64,000 nt of DNA from Ectobacillus funiculus (GCF_042429435.1 NZ_JBHMAF010000196.1), one strand, 5' to 3'; numbered from the stretch's first letter, positions 1 to 8,324 are shown. Numbers and translations are program-made. The notes: generated by a model from the sequence alone, not told the origin.

Positions 1-23
1 TATAAGGCGAAGGAGGAACCGAA

Positions 24-431
24 GTGCACACACATGATCGGCGTTCTACTCCATTGTTTCCCATCGGTATTGTCATGAATTTGACGCAGCTGTCCGCCCG
101 CCAGATTCGTTATTACGAAGAGCATGATTTAATTTCACCTGTCCGAACTGAGGGCAATCGTCGGCTTTTCTCATTTAATGATGTTGATAAATTGCTTGAA
201 ATCAAGGACTTGCTTGATCAAGGCTTAAACTTAGCTGGTATTAAGCAGGTGCTACAATTGAAAGAGGATACCGAGGCACAGGTGCAGCCTGCTCCAGCAG
301 TGCAGCAGGAAATACCGAAGCAATTGTCTGATGCAGAGTTGCGCAAGCTTCTTCGCGATGAGCTTCAGCAAGCAGGTCGATTTAATCGAACCTCGATGCG
401 CCAAGGAGATATGTCTCGATTCTTTCATTAA
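24..431 (+). CDS. glnR: Nitrogen-metabolism repressor GlnR (MerR family)
   Basis: 135-residue MerR-family transcription factor that represses glnRA and other nitrogen genes when glutamine is plentiful. The winged-helix segment with SARQIRYYEEHDL (residues 24-36) and the EGNRRLFSF stretch are the DNA-binding part. The C-terminal tail ends RQGDMSRFFH, which in B. subtilis GlnR is the region controlled by feedback-inhibited glutamine synthetase. The start is a GTG at 24 with AAGGAGG at 10-16; the protein then aligns from its N-terminus with the known family. It lies 56 bp before glnA, the usual dicistronic operon. The operon promoter and GlnR operator would lie upstream of the window and are not visible. 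Confidence 0.97.
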   Translation: MHTHDRRSTPLFPIGIVMNLTQLSARQIRYYEEHDLISPVRTEGNRRLFSFNDVDKLLEIKDLLDQGLNLAGIKQVLQLKEDTEAQVQPAPAVQQEIPKQLSDAELRKLLRDELQQAGRFNRTSMRQGDMSRFFH

Positions 432-487
432 TATGGGAATTGCTATTTGTTTTACATAAAATGCTAGGGATTAGGAGGAAGGAAACG

Positions 488-1822
488 ATGGCAAAGTACA
501 CAAAGGATGATATTTTTCGTATCGCAAATGAGGAAAATGTAAAGTACATACGCCTGCAATTTACAGATCTTCTAGGCATTATTAAAAATGTTGAGATTCC
601 TGTTAGCCAGTTAGAAAAAGCATTAGGAAACAAAATGATGTTTGATGGTTCTTCAATTGAAGGATTTGTCCGTATCGAAGAGTCAGATATGTATTTATAT
701 CCAGATTTAGATACTTGGGTTATTTTCCCTTGGACTCCAGAAAAAGGAAAAGTTGCCCGTTTGATTTGTGATATTTACAATCCAGACGGTACACCATTCG
801 AAGGTGATCCACGCAATAACTTAAAGCGCATTTTGAAGGAAATGGAAGCGCTTGGATTTACGCACTTCAACCTTGGACCAGAGCCGGAGTTCTTCCTTTT
901 CAAGGTAGATGAAAAGGGCAACCCAACTCTAGAGCTGAATGATAACGGCGGTTATTTTGACCTTGCGCCAACAGATTTAGGCGAAAACTGCCGACGCGAT
1001 ATCGTGCTTGAGCTTGAAGAAATGGGATTTGAGATTGAAGCATCTCACCATGAAGTAGCGCCAGGTCAGCATGAAATTGACTTTAAATATGCTGATGCGT
1101 TAAAAGCTTGTGATGATATTCAAACATTTAAGCTTGTTGTAAAAACAATCGCTCGTAAACATGGTTTGCATGCAACGTTCATGCCGAAGCCGTTATTTGG
1201 AGTGAATGGATCCGGTATGCACTGCAACCTATCCTTATTCCGCGGCAATGAAAATGCATTCTATGATCCAAGCAGCGAATTACAATTAAGCGAAGTTGCC
1301 CGTCATTTTCTTGCTGGTATATTAAAGCATGCAACGAGCTTCACTGCGGTTACAAACCCAACAGTAAACTCGTATAAGCGACTTGTGCCTGGTTATGAAG
1401 CACCTTGCTATGTAGCTTGGTCTGCTCGCAACCGCAGTCCGTTAATTCGTATCCCTGCTTCTCGCGGTTTGAGCACGCGTGTTGAAGTGCGCAGTGTAGA
1501 CCCTGCTGCAAATCCATACTTGGCAATGGCAGTATTGCTTGCTGCTGGTCTTGATGGCATTAAAAATAAAATTGCAGTACCGGCTCCAGTAGACCGCAAC
1601 ATTTATGTGATGACAAAATCAGAGCGCGAAAAAGCAGGTATTGTAGACTTACCGGCTACATTGGCAGAAGCGCTCGACAACTTGAAAACAAATGAGGTTA
1701 TTTGCAACGCGTTAGGACAGCATTTGCTTGAACATTTCATTGAAGCAAAAGAAATTGAGTGGGATATGTTCCGTACACAAGTTCACCAATGGGAACGCGA
1801 TCAGTATATGAGCGTATATTAA
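488..1822 (+). CDS. glnA: Glutamine synthetase type I (GlnA)
   Basis: 444-residue class I-alpha glutamine synthetase: ATP-dependent amidation of glutamate with ammonia; dodecamer in the cytoplasm. Conserved landmarks are the DGSSIEGF loop (residues 53-60), the NGSGMHCNLSLF nucleotide/metal segment, and NPTVNSYKRLVPGYEAP. Arg62, used in B. subtilis for feedback inhibition and GlnR regulation, is present just after the loop (FVRIEES). The start at 488 has AGGAGG at 473-478; an upstream in-frame ATG at 440 would add 16 non-conserved residues and has no good ribosome site. Length equals the B. subtilis enzyme. Confidence 0.98.
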   Translation: MAKYTKDDIFRIANEENVKYIRLQFTDLLGIIKNVEIPVSQLEKALGNKMMFDGSSIEGFVRIEESDMYLYPDLDTWVIFPWTPEKGKVARLICDIYNPDGTPFEGDPRNNLKRILKEMEALGFTHFNLGPEPEFFLFKVDEKGNPTLELNDNGGYFDLAPTDLGENCRRDIVLELEEMGFEIEASHHEVAPGQHEIDFKYADALKACDDIQTFKLVVKTIARKHGLHATFMPKPLFGVNGSGMHCNLSLFRGNENAFYDPSSELQLSEVARHFLAGILKHATSFTAVTNPTVNSYKRLVPGYEAPCYVAWSARNRSPLIRIPASRGLSTRVEVRSVDPAANPYLAMAVLLAAGLDGIKNKIAVPAPVDRNIYVMTKSEREKAGIVDLPATLAEALDNLKTNEVICNALGQHLLEHFIEAKEIEWDMFRTQVHQWERDQYMSVY

Positions 1823-1827
1823 AAACG

Positions 1828-1865
1828 AAAAGCCTTGACCCTAACTGGGGTTGGGGCTTTTTTTA
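1828..1865 (+). terminator. Terminator of glnRA
   Basis: AAAAGCC and ACCC pair with GGGGT and GGCTTTT across a short loop, followed by seven T. It lies 6 bp after the glnA stop codon. Confidence 0.85.
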
Positions 1866-1867
1866 TA

Positions 1868-1980
1868 CACTTTAAGCATAAATTTCTAGCCAGGGGACTA
1901 TTCGACGTAGTGAGATATTCTAGGAATAAAATATAAGTGCAACTACGCCTCTGTTTTCACCCAAGGGCAAGGCTCGCCTA
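1868..1980 (+). repeat. Dispersed structured repeat, copy R1 (diverged)
   Basis: Copy of the ~130-bp intergenic family seen throughout the window. It begins CACTTTAAG and keeps AAATTTCTAGC, ATTCGACGTAG and CTACGCCTCTGT. The final CTCGCC hairpin arm has lost its partner, so the terminator half is broken. It lies directly after the glnA terminator. Confidence 0.8.
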
Positions 1981-2067
1981 TGATCTTGCTAATTATTTCA
2001 AGCTTAGCGCATAGGACTTTCTATTCCTTATATAATATTTTGATATTAAATTAACAGGAAATAAAGT

Positions 2068-2166
2068 GTGCCAATCAAGGTATGGTTAATGTGTGTTCTC
2101 TGCTTCCTTTTGGGAATTCTTGTCCCTATTGTTTTTTGTTATTACCAGATTACTAGATCTTTTTAG
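2068..2166 (+). CDS. Possible micro-protein, single membrane segment (32 aa)
   Basis: Small GTG-started frame preceded by AGGAAA. The predicted peptide begins MPIKVW and is dominated by one hydrophobic segment of about 20 residues, then a short polar tail (YYQITRSF). I recognise no family. Its stop codon lies within the likely ribosome site of the next small frame, so the two look like a micro-operon. Too short to be certain; it could be chance coding in an AT-rich spacer. Confidence 0.3.
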   Translation: MPIKVWLMCVLCFLLGILVPIVFCYYQITRSF

Positions 2167-2177
2167 AGGGGTTATCT

Positions 2178-2306
2178 GTGGCTGAAAAAAAGAGCTATAT
2201 TGGCCTGCATGGTTATTATTCAGTCGAGGAGGAGTGTACGAAGGAACCAGTTAAGAGCTTTTGGATAATCGTTTCAGAGTCTAGAAATGCGAGTCATACT
2301 GTATAA
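2178..2306 (+). CDS. Possible small cytosolic peptide (42 aa)
   Basis: GTG-started frame with AGAGGGG about 6 bp upstream, 11 bp after the preceding micro-ORF. The product begins MAEKKSYIGLHGYY, is charged and polar, and contains no recognisable domain. A hairpin with CTAG arms at about 2370-2412 follows without a T-run. Real expression is unproven; spacing and ribosome site are the only support. Confidence 0.3.
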   Translation: MAEKKSYIGLHGYYSVEEECTKEPVKSFWIIVSESRNASHTV

Positions 2307-2413
2307 CACCGAAATGTTTTCTGCCGCTTCGTCAAAAGAGTCCCTATAAGCGGACTGTGTTCGCGATGGTTGCTTTCTCCCTAGTTCTTTATCCGCTAGG
2401 AGAGAGGGCAACT

Positions 2414-2442
2414 AAAAAAGAGACGCTATTTCCAGCGTCTCC
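2414..2442 (-). terminator. Terminator of the zinc-ribbon gene
   Basis: Perfect 8-bp stem AGACGCT/AGCGTCT with a short loop; on the minus strand it is followed by six T. It is 17 bp beyond the stop of the minus-strand gene at 2459. Confidence 0.8.
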
Positions 2443-2458
2443 ATCTATTTATTAAAAA

Positions 2459-2680
2459 TCAGCGTAAAAGCAATCCATCAAGAAATTCAGTCTGTAAGGA
2501 TGCTTCCCCGCAATCTTTACAGGTCGTTATTGTAGCGCGGGCGTTGAATACACGGAGCATCTCGAAATCACTAGGATGCCAGCTGCTACACTCATGTTGA
2601 GTATTCTTTTCGCAACTAGGGCAATGTTTCTCCAAAAGCTTAACAGCGGGACTACGTTCAATTATTTTCTCCATTTTCAT
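2459..2680 (-). CDS. Small zinc-ribbon-like hypothetical protein (73 aa)
   Basis: Two CxxC pairs, CPSC (residues 20-23) and CKDC (residues 54-57), spaced 30 residues apart form a likely Zn-binding ribbon. The first pair is followed by HEC. No transmembrane segment and no other domain. AAGGGGG lies 5-6 bp before the ATG. I do not recognise a named family; proteins of this shape are often accessory nucleic-acid or regulatory factors, but no function can be assigned. It is monocistronic with its own terminator. Confidence 0.65.
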   Translation of the reverse strand: MKMEKIIERSPAVKLLEKHCPSCEKNTQHECSSWHPSDFEMLRVFNARATITTCKDCGEASLQTEFLDGLLLR

Positions 2681-2922
2681 ATTCCCCCTTTGTTTTGTAG
2701 CTCTACATTTAGATTGTACCTTATTTTAGGACATATGTGATATGTTTTTAGTAAGATTTAGTGACATAAAAAAGAAACTTCATATGTAATTGTCCACTGC
2801 TCTTTCATCTGCCATAAACATTCTATTATTTATCTTGGGCTGTTTCGTCTTAGGCTGTTCTTATCCAGCTGCCATTTATTCACATGTAATAAGAATATTT
2901 AGAAAATTTATAATCTTTAGTA

Positions 2923-2951
2923 TTTACAAAATTCGACTTAAGATGTATGAT
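2923..2951 (+). promoter_or_regulatory. SigA-type promoter of the tandem hairpin array
   Basis: TTTACA (2923-2928), 17-bp spacer, TATGAT (2946-2951). Transcription would start near 2958 and run into the repeat array that begins at 3009. No convincing ORF follows directly, so the product is probably an RNA. Confidence 0.5.
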
Positions 2952-3008
2952 AAAGACAAGTAATACAAACGAATCAAAAACATCAGAAAAGGATGTGAGT
3001 TTAGTAAA

Positions 3009-3235
3009 ATAGAGAAAGGTGAAATGTACAGGGATGTACATGGGAATGGCTAACCTAACTAAGGAAAAGGTGATTCCAGTGGGATAGAGAAAGGCGAAGT
3101 GTGCAGAGGCGCACATGGGAAGCAGCCAAGCTAACTAAGGAAAAGGTGATTCCAGTGGGATAGAGAAAGGCGAAGTGTACAGGGATGTACATGGGAAACG
3201 GCTAACCTAACTAAGGAAAAGGTGATTCCAATGAA
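3009..3235 (+). repeat. Three tandem 75-76 bp units with a covarying hairpin
   Basis: Units start at 3009, 3084 and 3160 (ATAGAGAAAGG...), with a decayed fourth start near 3236. Each unit carries a 6-bp hairpin: ATGTAC/GTACAT at 3024-3041, GTGTGC/GCACAT at 3099-3116 and GTGTAC/GTACAT at 3175-3192. The middle unit changes A to G in one arm and T to C in the other, keeping the pair. Each unit also has a second small hairpin with GGAA/TTCC arms. A promoter lies upstream and a long hairpin downstream. It could be a multi-unit structured leader or small RNA; no known riboswitch class was recognised. Confidence 0.7.
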
Positions 3236-3375
3236 GTAAGTAAGGCGAAGGTTTAATTACATAGACCGGGTAGGAACCTAGACATGAGTTTTGAACAAAT
3301 CTCGAGTCAAGGAGGGGTTCTCTTAAAGAGAAAAGCATGGAAAGGACTTCGAAAAAATGAATGAGGAAATAGTGT

Positions 3376-3425
3376 AAGCGACCTTGTCACTCCAGTATGG
3401 ATAGACGAGGTCGCTTGCTGTCGTT
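3376..3425 (+). terminator. Long hairpin ending the array transcript
   Basis: A 13-bp stem AAGCGACCTTGTC / GACGAGGTCGCTT (one G-U pair) with a 15-nt loop, followed 6 bases later by TCGTTTT. It is plausible as a terminator or as a conditional terminator in front of the transporter remnant. Confidence 0.55.
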
Positions 3426-3583
3426 TTATCTGCTTTTTTGATCCAGTCGCTGCAAGTTTTGTTAGGGGAAGTGCTGTTATTACAATAATTCTCAACTTCA
3501 TCATCTTAAAAGAGAAAGCTTCTAAAAATACAATGATTGGCGGTGCTGTAATTACTCTCAGTGCAGTAATGCTTATTCTATAA
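3422..3583 (+). pseudogene. C-terminal remnant of an EamA/DMT-type transporter
   Basis: Frame ending TAA at 3581-3583 reads FDPVAASFVRGSAVITIILN, then FIILKEKASKNTMIGGAVIT and a hydrophobic LIL end. The pattern of membrane helix, LKEK, and IGGAVITLSAVMLIL is typical of the last two helices of drug/metabolite transporter (EamA) proteins, which are normally about 290-300 residues. No start codon or N-terminal half exists; the frame runs up into the hairpin. I infer a deletion that left the leader RNA next to the gene's tail. Confidence 0.5.
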
Positions 3584-3736
3584 TGAACGATTTAATTAAG
3601 GAGTTCGGACCGTAAACCTTAGATATCACTATATATTAAGAAGGTTTTTGGCTGTTTTTTTGCTTTTGCATTAAAAAGGGAGGCAATGTATTGTAATGAG
3701 CCACATGGTGTATACTAAGAAAAAAGGAAGAATCTA

Positions 3737-4204
3737 ATGATAGGATGTATTATCGCAATCATTGTATTTAATATCGTAGCTTTTAAGCTAAATAAAAGGC
3801 TAACAACAAATCAAGTTGTTCATATTTGGACATTTACAATTGCGTTCCAATGCATCTTTGATTTTATGCTAGAATTTAAATATTATGGTTATTGGTATTT
3901 TGACAAAGGGGCAGATTGGATAGGGATTCTTCCGCATACAGTATTGATTTCACCTGTTAACATGATGTTTTTGAATGGATATCCGTTTGAACATGGAATG
4001 AGGAAAAAGATTGTGTATATTGTTGTCTGGACACTAGGTGCTTTAGTGTATGAAACCATCACGTTACTTCCTGAACCGTGGGGATACTTTCATTATGGGT
4101 GGTGGAGATTGTGGCACGCAGCACTAGTGGATCCTGTACTTTTTTTTATGCTGCTTAAATATTACAAATGGATATGCAAATTAGAAAGGCAAGCTTGTCA
4201 GTGA
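3737..4204 (+). CDS. CBO0543-type integral membrane protein (155 aa)
   Basis: Four or five hydrophobic helices, aromatic loops (EFKYYGYWYF, EPWGYFHYGWW) and a KYYKW C-terminus resemble the CBO0543 family of small Firmicute membrane proteins, function unknown. AAGGAAGA precedes the ATG. Monocistronic, sitting between the tandem array and lexA in an accessory-looking interval. Nothing in it points to a substrate. Confidence 0.7.
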   Translation: MIGCIIAIIVFNIVAFKLNKRLTTNQVVHIWTFTIAFQCIFDFMLEFKYYGYWYFDKGADWIGILPHTVLISPVNMMFLNGYPFEHGMRKKIVYIVVWTLGALVYETITLLPEPWGYFHYGWWRLWHAALVDPVLFFMLLKYYKWICKLERQACQ

Positions 4205-4338
4205 AAAAGAATGATTGGTATTCAGGGATTTAAATGGTAAATTTTGTTATATAAACGCATGTGTAGAAAGAAGATAGATAATATCTGAAAAATAGAAATA
4301 TTAAAATAGTTGAAAAGATTTCTTGGAATAATAAAAAA

Positions 4339-4364
4339 GAAGAGCTATTGGAAGCTCTTTTAAT
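4339..4364 (-). terminator. Terminator of lexA
   Basis: On the minus strand AAGAGCT and AGCTCTT pair, followed by CTTTTTT. The 5' arm overlaps the lexA stop region. Confidence 0.75.
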
Positions 4365-4980
4365 GGATATTTCGATATACGCCAATGACTTTTCCGATAA
4401 TGGAAACGTGTTGTAAAATAATCGGCTGCAGCGAAGAGTTTTCTGGCTGCAGGCGGAAGTGTTCCGCTTCTTTATAGAAACGTTTTACTGTTGCTTCGTT
4501 TTCCTCCGTCATTGCTACCACAATTTCTCCGTTATTGGCGGATGTTTGCTGGCGAACGACAACGAGGTCGCCATCGAGAATTCCTGCCTCAATCATGCTG
4601 TCGCCAGCGATCTTTAACATGAAAACAGAATCGTTTTCGGGAACTAAATTGGCCGGCAATGGGAAATGCTCGTCAATATTTTCAACAGCTGTAATGGGCG
4701 GACCTGCTGTTACTTTTCCGATAATCGGAACGTGTACAACGGATTTCATTACGGTGGATGGTCCATCCTCCCCTAATATTTCGATGGCGCGAGGCTTTGT
4801 TGGGTCGCGTCGAATATACCCTTTTTCTTCTAAACGCGATAAGTGACCATGTACAGTAGAACTAGAAGCAAGACCAACCGCTTGCCCAATTTCACGTACA
4901 GAAGGCGGATACCCTTTTTCTTGTACCTTTTGCTTGATGAAGTTGAGTATATCAAGCTGTCTTTTTGATAGTTTTTCCAT
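4360..4980 (-). CDS. lexA: SOS repressor LexA
   Basis: 206-residue SOS repressor. N-terminal winged helix (residues 1-65, SSSTVHGHLSRLEEKGYIRR recognition region) and a C-terminal S24-type latent protease domain. The self-cleavage site Ala92-Gly93 (VTAGPP), nucleophile Ser128 (GDSM) and general base Lys166 (ATVKRF) are all present, one residue shifted from B. subtilis. The start at 4980 has GAGGTG upstream; longer in-frame extension to 5115 would cross its own promoter and is rejected. Divergent from yneB across a shared SOS box. Confidence 0.97.
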   Translation of the reverse strand: MEKLSKRQLDILNFIKQKVQEKGYPPSVREIGQAVGLASSSTVHGHLSRLEEKGYIRRDPTKPRAIEILGEDGPSTVMKSVVHVPIIGKVTAGPPITAVENIDEHFPLPANLVPENDSVFMLKIAGDSMIEAGILDGDLVVVRQQTSANNGEIVVAMTEENEATVKRFYKEAEHFRLQPENSSLQPIILQHVSIIGKVIGVYRNIH

Positions 4981-5016
4981 ATTTACACCTCGCTTTGTAT
5001 AAGAGCTTTTTATTTC

Positions 5017-5045
5017 ATTATAGCATGAAAAGATTGTTTTCACAA
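5017..5045 (-). promoter_or_regulatory. lexA promoter
   Basis: On the minus strand TTGTGA (5040-5045), 17-bp spacer, TATAAT (5017-5022). The -35 overlaps the SOS box, as expected for autorepression. Confidence 0.7.
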
Positions 5046-5056
5046 ACGTAAGTTCG
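5043..5056. promoter_or_regulatory. LexA (SOS) box between lexA and yneB
   Basis: CAAACGTAAGTTCG matches the Bacillus consensus CGAAC-N4-GTTCG with one mismatch. It overlaps the lexA -35 and lies just before the likely yneB promoter (TTCGAA-18-TATACT, 5053-5082), so one site can control both directions. Confidence 0.75.
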
Positions 5057-5105
5057 AACAGTTGGGCATAGTATGATATACTGTGCAGAGAGGGAGAGTG
5101 AGCGG

Positions 5106-5762
5106 ATGAGAGCAATTATTTATGCGCGTGTAAGCACAAAAAAAGAAGCGCAGGAAACATCTTTAGAGAGACAAAAAGAAGAGCTGCAGGAGCTTGCCGA
5201 TGCTTATAACATGCAAGTTGTCGGTGTGGTGGAAGAGCAAGCGAGCGGCTATGAAATAGATCGGCAAGGTATTTTGGAAGTGCTGGATACAATTAAAGAA
5301 CAACGGGCAGAGGCAGTGTTAATTCAGGATGAAACGCGTCTTGGCAGAGGGAATGCAAAAATCGCACTCATGCATTGCTTACGAAAGGAAGGCGTAATTG
5401 TGTATACGCACACACATAACGGGGAATTGCAGTTATCTGATTCGGATTCAATGGTTCTTGAAATTATCGGGATTGTCGAGGAATATCAGCGGAAGATTCA
5501 TAATGCCAAAATCAAAAGAGGAATGAGACGCGCTGTCGATAATGGCTTTCGCCCAGAACGCAATTTAAAGAATCAGCATATAAACAGCGGGCGTGATAAA
5601 ATAGAAGTACCGATTGAAGAGATTGTCCGCTTGCGTCGCAATGAGCTTACATTTGCGGAAATTGCGGCAACGCTGAGGGGATTCGGCCACGATGTATCCA
5701 AAGCAACGGTGCACCGTCGCTACACAGAGTATATGAAGCAGCAGCTTGATATCTCAAAATAA
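5106..5762 (+). CDS. yneB: YneB family resolvase-like protein
   Basis: 218-residue serine-recombinase-like protein: the N-terminal catalytic-type domain begins RAIIYARVSTKKEAQETSLERQ with the nucleophile-position Ser in YARVS. A short C-terminal part (EIAATLRGFGHDVSKATVHRRY) looks like a small helix-turn-helix. In B. subtilis yneB is an SOS gene in the yneA-yneB-ynzC operon with no proven recombination role. Start chosen at 5106 (GGGAG upstream); an ATG at 5073 lies in the promoter. Here it is the first gene of the operon because yneA is missing. Confidence 0.9.
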   Translation: MRAIIYARVSTKKEAQETSLERQKEELQELADAYNMQVVGVVEEQASGYEIDRQGILEVLDTIKEQRAEAVLIQDETRLGRGNAKIALMHCLRKEGVIVYTHTHNGELQLSDSDSMVLEIIGIVEEYQRKIHNAKIKRGMRRAVDNGFRPERNLKNQHINSGRDKIEVPIEEIVRLRRNELTFAEIAATLRGFGHDVSKATVHRRYTEYMKQQLDISK

Positions 5763-5808
5763 CTAGTATAAGATGGGTACGTAGTGCTTAGAAAAGGAGA
5801 GAGGAACT

Positions 5809-6048
5809 ATGTTAAGTCCTGAAAAAATAAGTCGCATTAATGCGTTAGCTAATAAAGCAAAAGCGGAAGGATTAACGAAAGAAGAGCAGCAAGAACAGCA
5901 GGAACTTCGTAAAGAGTATTTGCAAACCTTCCGTGGGCATATGTTAGATCAATTAAAGTCTGTAAAAGTTGTTGATGATAAAGGAAATGATATTACTCCT
6001 GGGAAATTAAAGAAGCTCAAGCAGCAAGGGAAAAGCATGTTGCACTAA
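5809..6048 (+). CDS. ynzC: DUF896 family protein YnzC
   Basis: 79-residue DUF896 protein, a small helical-hairpin fold conserved in Firmicutes and co-transcribed with SOS genes; molecular function unknown. Hallmarks are ISRINALANKAKAEGLTKEE and a middle EYLQTFRGHMLDQLKSVKVVD. AAAGGAGAG lies before the ATG, 46 bp after yneB, so the SOS box upstream of yneB likely governs it. Confidence 0.93.
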   Translation: MLSPEKISRINALANKAKAEGLTKEEQQEQQELRKEYLQTFRGHMLDQLKSVKVVDDKGNDITPGKLKKLKQQGKSMLH

Positions 6049-6076
6049 AAAGAGGCGAGGAAACTCGTCTCTTTTT
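6047..6076 (+). terminator. Terminator of yneB-ynzC
   Basis: AAAAAGAGGCGAG / CTCGTCTCTTTTT with a GAAA loop, starting at the ynzC stop. Confidence 0.9.
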
Positions 6077-6321
6077 GCGTGAGAGATTGAGAGAACCAGG
6101 CTAAAAGGGTATTCAGTTGGTGCTTCTTGCAAGGATACTAGGCTTGAAATTACAAATAGACTGTATTTTTGGTGCTGTATGAATTTCTGTAATTTTTGTT
6201 ATATTTGAAAAATTATAATGTCTTTTCAATAAATATTGCCAATACATGTTGTATAATTAAGTGTGGCAAGCTATCATATAGAGTGTGTTAATTGTCTATT
6301 ATTTTTGAAAGGGAGAAAACT

Positions 6322-8316
6322 ATGTCACATTCAATTGAACAACTTTCTATCAATACAATTCGTACGCTTTCCATTGATGCGATTGAAAAATCAAACTCAG
6401 GACATCCTGGGATGCCGATGGGTGCAGCACCAATGGCGTATACATTATGGTCACAATTTATGAATCACAATCCGCGCAATCCAAAATGGTTTAACCGTGA
6501 CCGTTTTGTACTTTCTGCAGGTCATGGATCCATGTTGCTATACAGCATGCTTCACCTATCTGGCTATGATGTAACGATAGATGATCTAAAAAGCTTCCGT
6601 CAATGGGGCAGCAAAACACCAGGACACCCAGAATACGATCATACTCCTGGCGTAGATTGTACAACAGGACCACTTGGACAAGGGATTGCTACAGCTGTAG
6701 GTATGGCTATGGCGGAGCGCCACTTAGCTGCAAAATATAATCGCGAAGCATACAACGTAGTAGATCATTATACATACGTAATTTGCGGAGACGGCGACTT
6801 AATGGAAGGTGTTTCTGCTGAAGCATCCTCTTTGGCGGCGCATTTAGGTTTAGGCCGTTTGGTTGTATTGTACGATTCCAATGATATTTCCTTGGATGGC
6901 GATTTAGATCGTTCCTTCTCTGAAAGTGTAAAAGGCCGTTACGAAGCATACGGCTGGCAATATATTCGTGTAGAAGACGGAATGGATGTTGCTGCGATTG
7001 CAAAAGCACTCGAAGAAGCAAAGAGCGACGAAAACCGTCCGACATTAATCGAAGTACGTACAATCATCGGTTTCGGTTCTCCAAATAAATCCGGAAAATC
7101 CGCTTCCCACGGTTCTCCGCTTGGTAAGTCTGAAACACAATTAACAAAAGAAGCTTATGGTTGGAATTTCGAACAAGAATTCCACGTGCCTGAAGAAGTA
7201 TACGCACATTTCCGTTCTGTGATTCAAGAAGCAGGCGAGAAGAAGCAAGGTGAATGGGATGCATTGCTAAAAGGCTATGCGGCTGCTTATCCTGAATTAG
7301 CGACAGAGCTTACTGACGCAATGGAAGGCCGTCTTCCTGAAGGATGGGAAAACAATCTTCCAAAATACGGCTTAGGAACAGCAACTGCTACACGTAACTC
7401 TTCTGGGGAAGCAATCAACGCGATCGCAGAAGTCGTTCCAGCTTTCTTTGGTGGTTCTGCAGACCTTGCAGGTTCTAACAAAACATATATGAAGAACGCA
7501 AAAGACTTCACAAGAGAAGATTATAGCGGCAAAAACATTTGGTACGGCGTTCGTGAGTTCGCGATGGGCGCGGCGATGAACGGAATTGCGCTGCATGGCG
7601 GCTTAACAACATTCGGCGGTACATTCTTCGTATTCTCTGACTACCTACGTCCGGCAATTCGCCTAGCTGCTTTAATGAAATTGCCTGTTACGTATGTATT
7701 CACACACGATAGCATTGCAGTAGGAGAAGATGGTCCAACGCATGAGCCAATTGAACAGCTTGCTTCTTTACGTGCAATGCCAGGTCTTTCTGTGATCCGT
7801 CCTGCAGATGGAAACGAATCTTCCGCTGCATGGCAGCTTGCGGTAGAATCTAACAAACCAACAGCTCTTGTGTTAACTCGTCAAGACTTGGCTGCGTTAG
7901 AGGGTGCGGTAGAAAACACATATGACAAAGTATCTAAAGGTGCATATGTGGTTTCACCAAGCAAGAAAGCAACAGCAGATGCGATTCTAATTGCAACAGG
8001 TTCTGAAGTAAACTTAGCAGTGGAAGCACAAGCTGCACTAGCAAAAGACGGTATTGATGCATCTGTTGTAAGCATGCCATCTTTTGATTTGTTCGAAGCA
8101 CAATCAAAAGAATATAAAGAGTCAGTTCTTCCAAGAGCGGTAACAAAACGTCTTGCAATCGAGATGGGATCTACACTTGGCTGGCACCGTTATGTAGGCT
8201 TAGATGGTGACGTAGTAGGTATCGATACATTCGGCGCTTCTGCACCAGGTGAAAAGATTATGGAAGAGTATGGTTTCACAGTAGAAAATGTTGTTGCGAA
8301 AGTAAAAGCATTGTAA
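6322..8316 (+). CDS. tkt: Transketolase
   Basis: 664-residue thiamine-diphosphate enzyme of the non-oxidative pentose phosphate pathway; moves two-carbon units between ketose and aldose phosphates. N-terminal TPP domain with SGHPGMPMGAAP, the GDGDLMEG...N cofactor/Mg motif and HGSMLLY; central pyrimidine-binding domain with FGGTFFVFSDYLRPAIR and HDSIAVGEDGPTHEP; C-terminal domain. Start at 6322 (MSHSIEQ) has AAAGGGAG; the ATG 30 bp upstream overlaps that site. Monocistronic between two terminators, next to the SOS operon as in B. subtilis. Confidence 0.98.
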   Translation: MSHSIEQLSINTIRTLSIDAIEKSNSGHPGMPMGAAPMAYTLWSQFMNHNPRNPKWFNRDRFVLSAGHGSMLLYSMLHLSGYDVTIDDLKSFRQWGSKTPGHPEYDHTPGVDCTTGPLGQGIATAVGMAMAERHLAAKYNREAYNVVDHYTYVICGDGDLMEGVSAEASSLAAHLGLGRLVVLYDSNDISLDGDLDRSFSESVKGRYEAYGWQYIRVEDGMDVAAIAKALEEAKSDENRPTLIEVRTIIGFGSPNKSGKSASHGSPLGKSETQLTKEAYGWNFEQEFHVPEEVYAHFRSVIQEAGEKKQGEWDALLKGYAAAYPELATELTDAMEGRLPEGWENNLPKYGLGTATATRNSSGEAINAIAEVVPAFFGGSADLAGSNKTYMKNAKDFTREDYSGKNIWYGVREFAMGAAMNGIALHGGLTTFGGTFFVFSDYLRPAIRLAALMKLPVTYVFTHDSIAVGEDGPTHEPIEQLASLRAMPGLSVIRPADGNESSAAWQLAVESNKPTALVLTRQDLAALEGAVENTYDKVSKGAYVVSPSKKATADAILIATGSEVNLAVEAQAALAKDGIDASVVSMPSFDLFEAQSKEYKESVLPRAVTKRLAIEMGSTLGWHRYVGLDGDVVGIDTFGASAPGEKIMEEYGFTVENVVAKVKAL

Positions 8317-8324
8317 TTTTTAGA

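Noticed and set aside
3009..3235. CRISPR array
   Set aside because: Units are contiguous 75-76 bp repeats with no unique spacers, and no cas genes are present.
3009..3425. Known riboswitch (glycine, lysine, T-box, guanidine, c-di-GMP)
   Set aside because: None of the diagnostic core motifs of these classes could be placed on the units.
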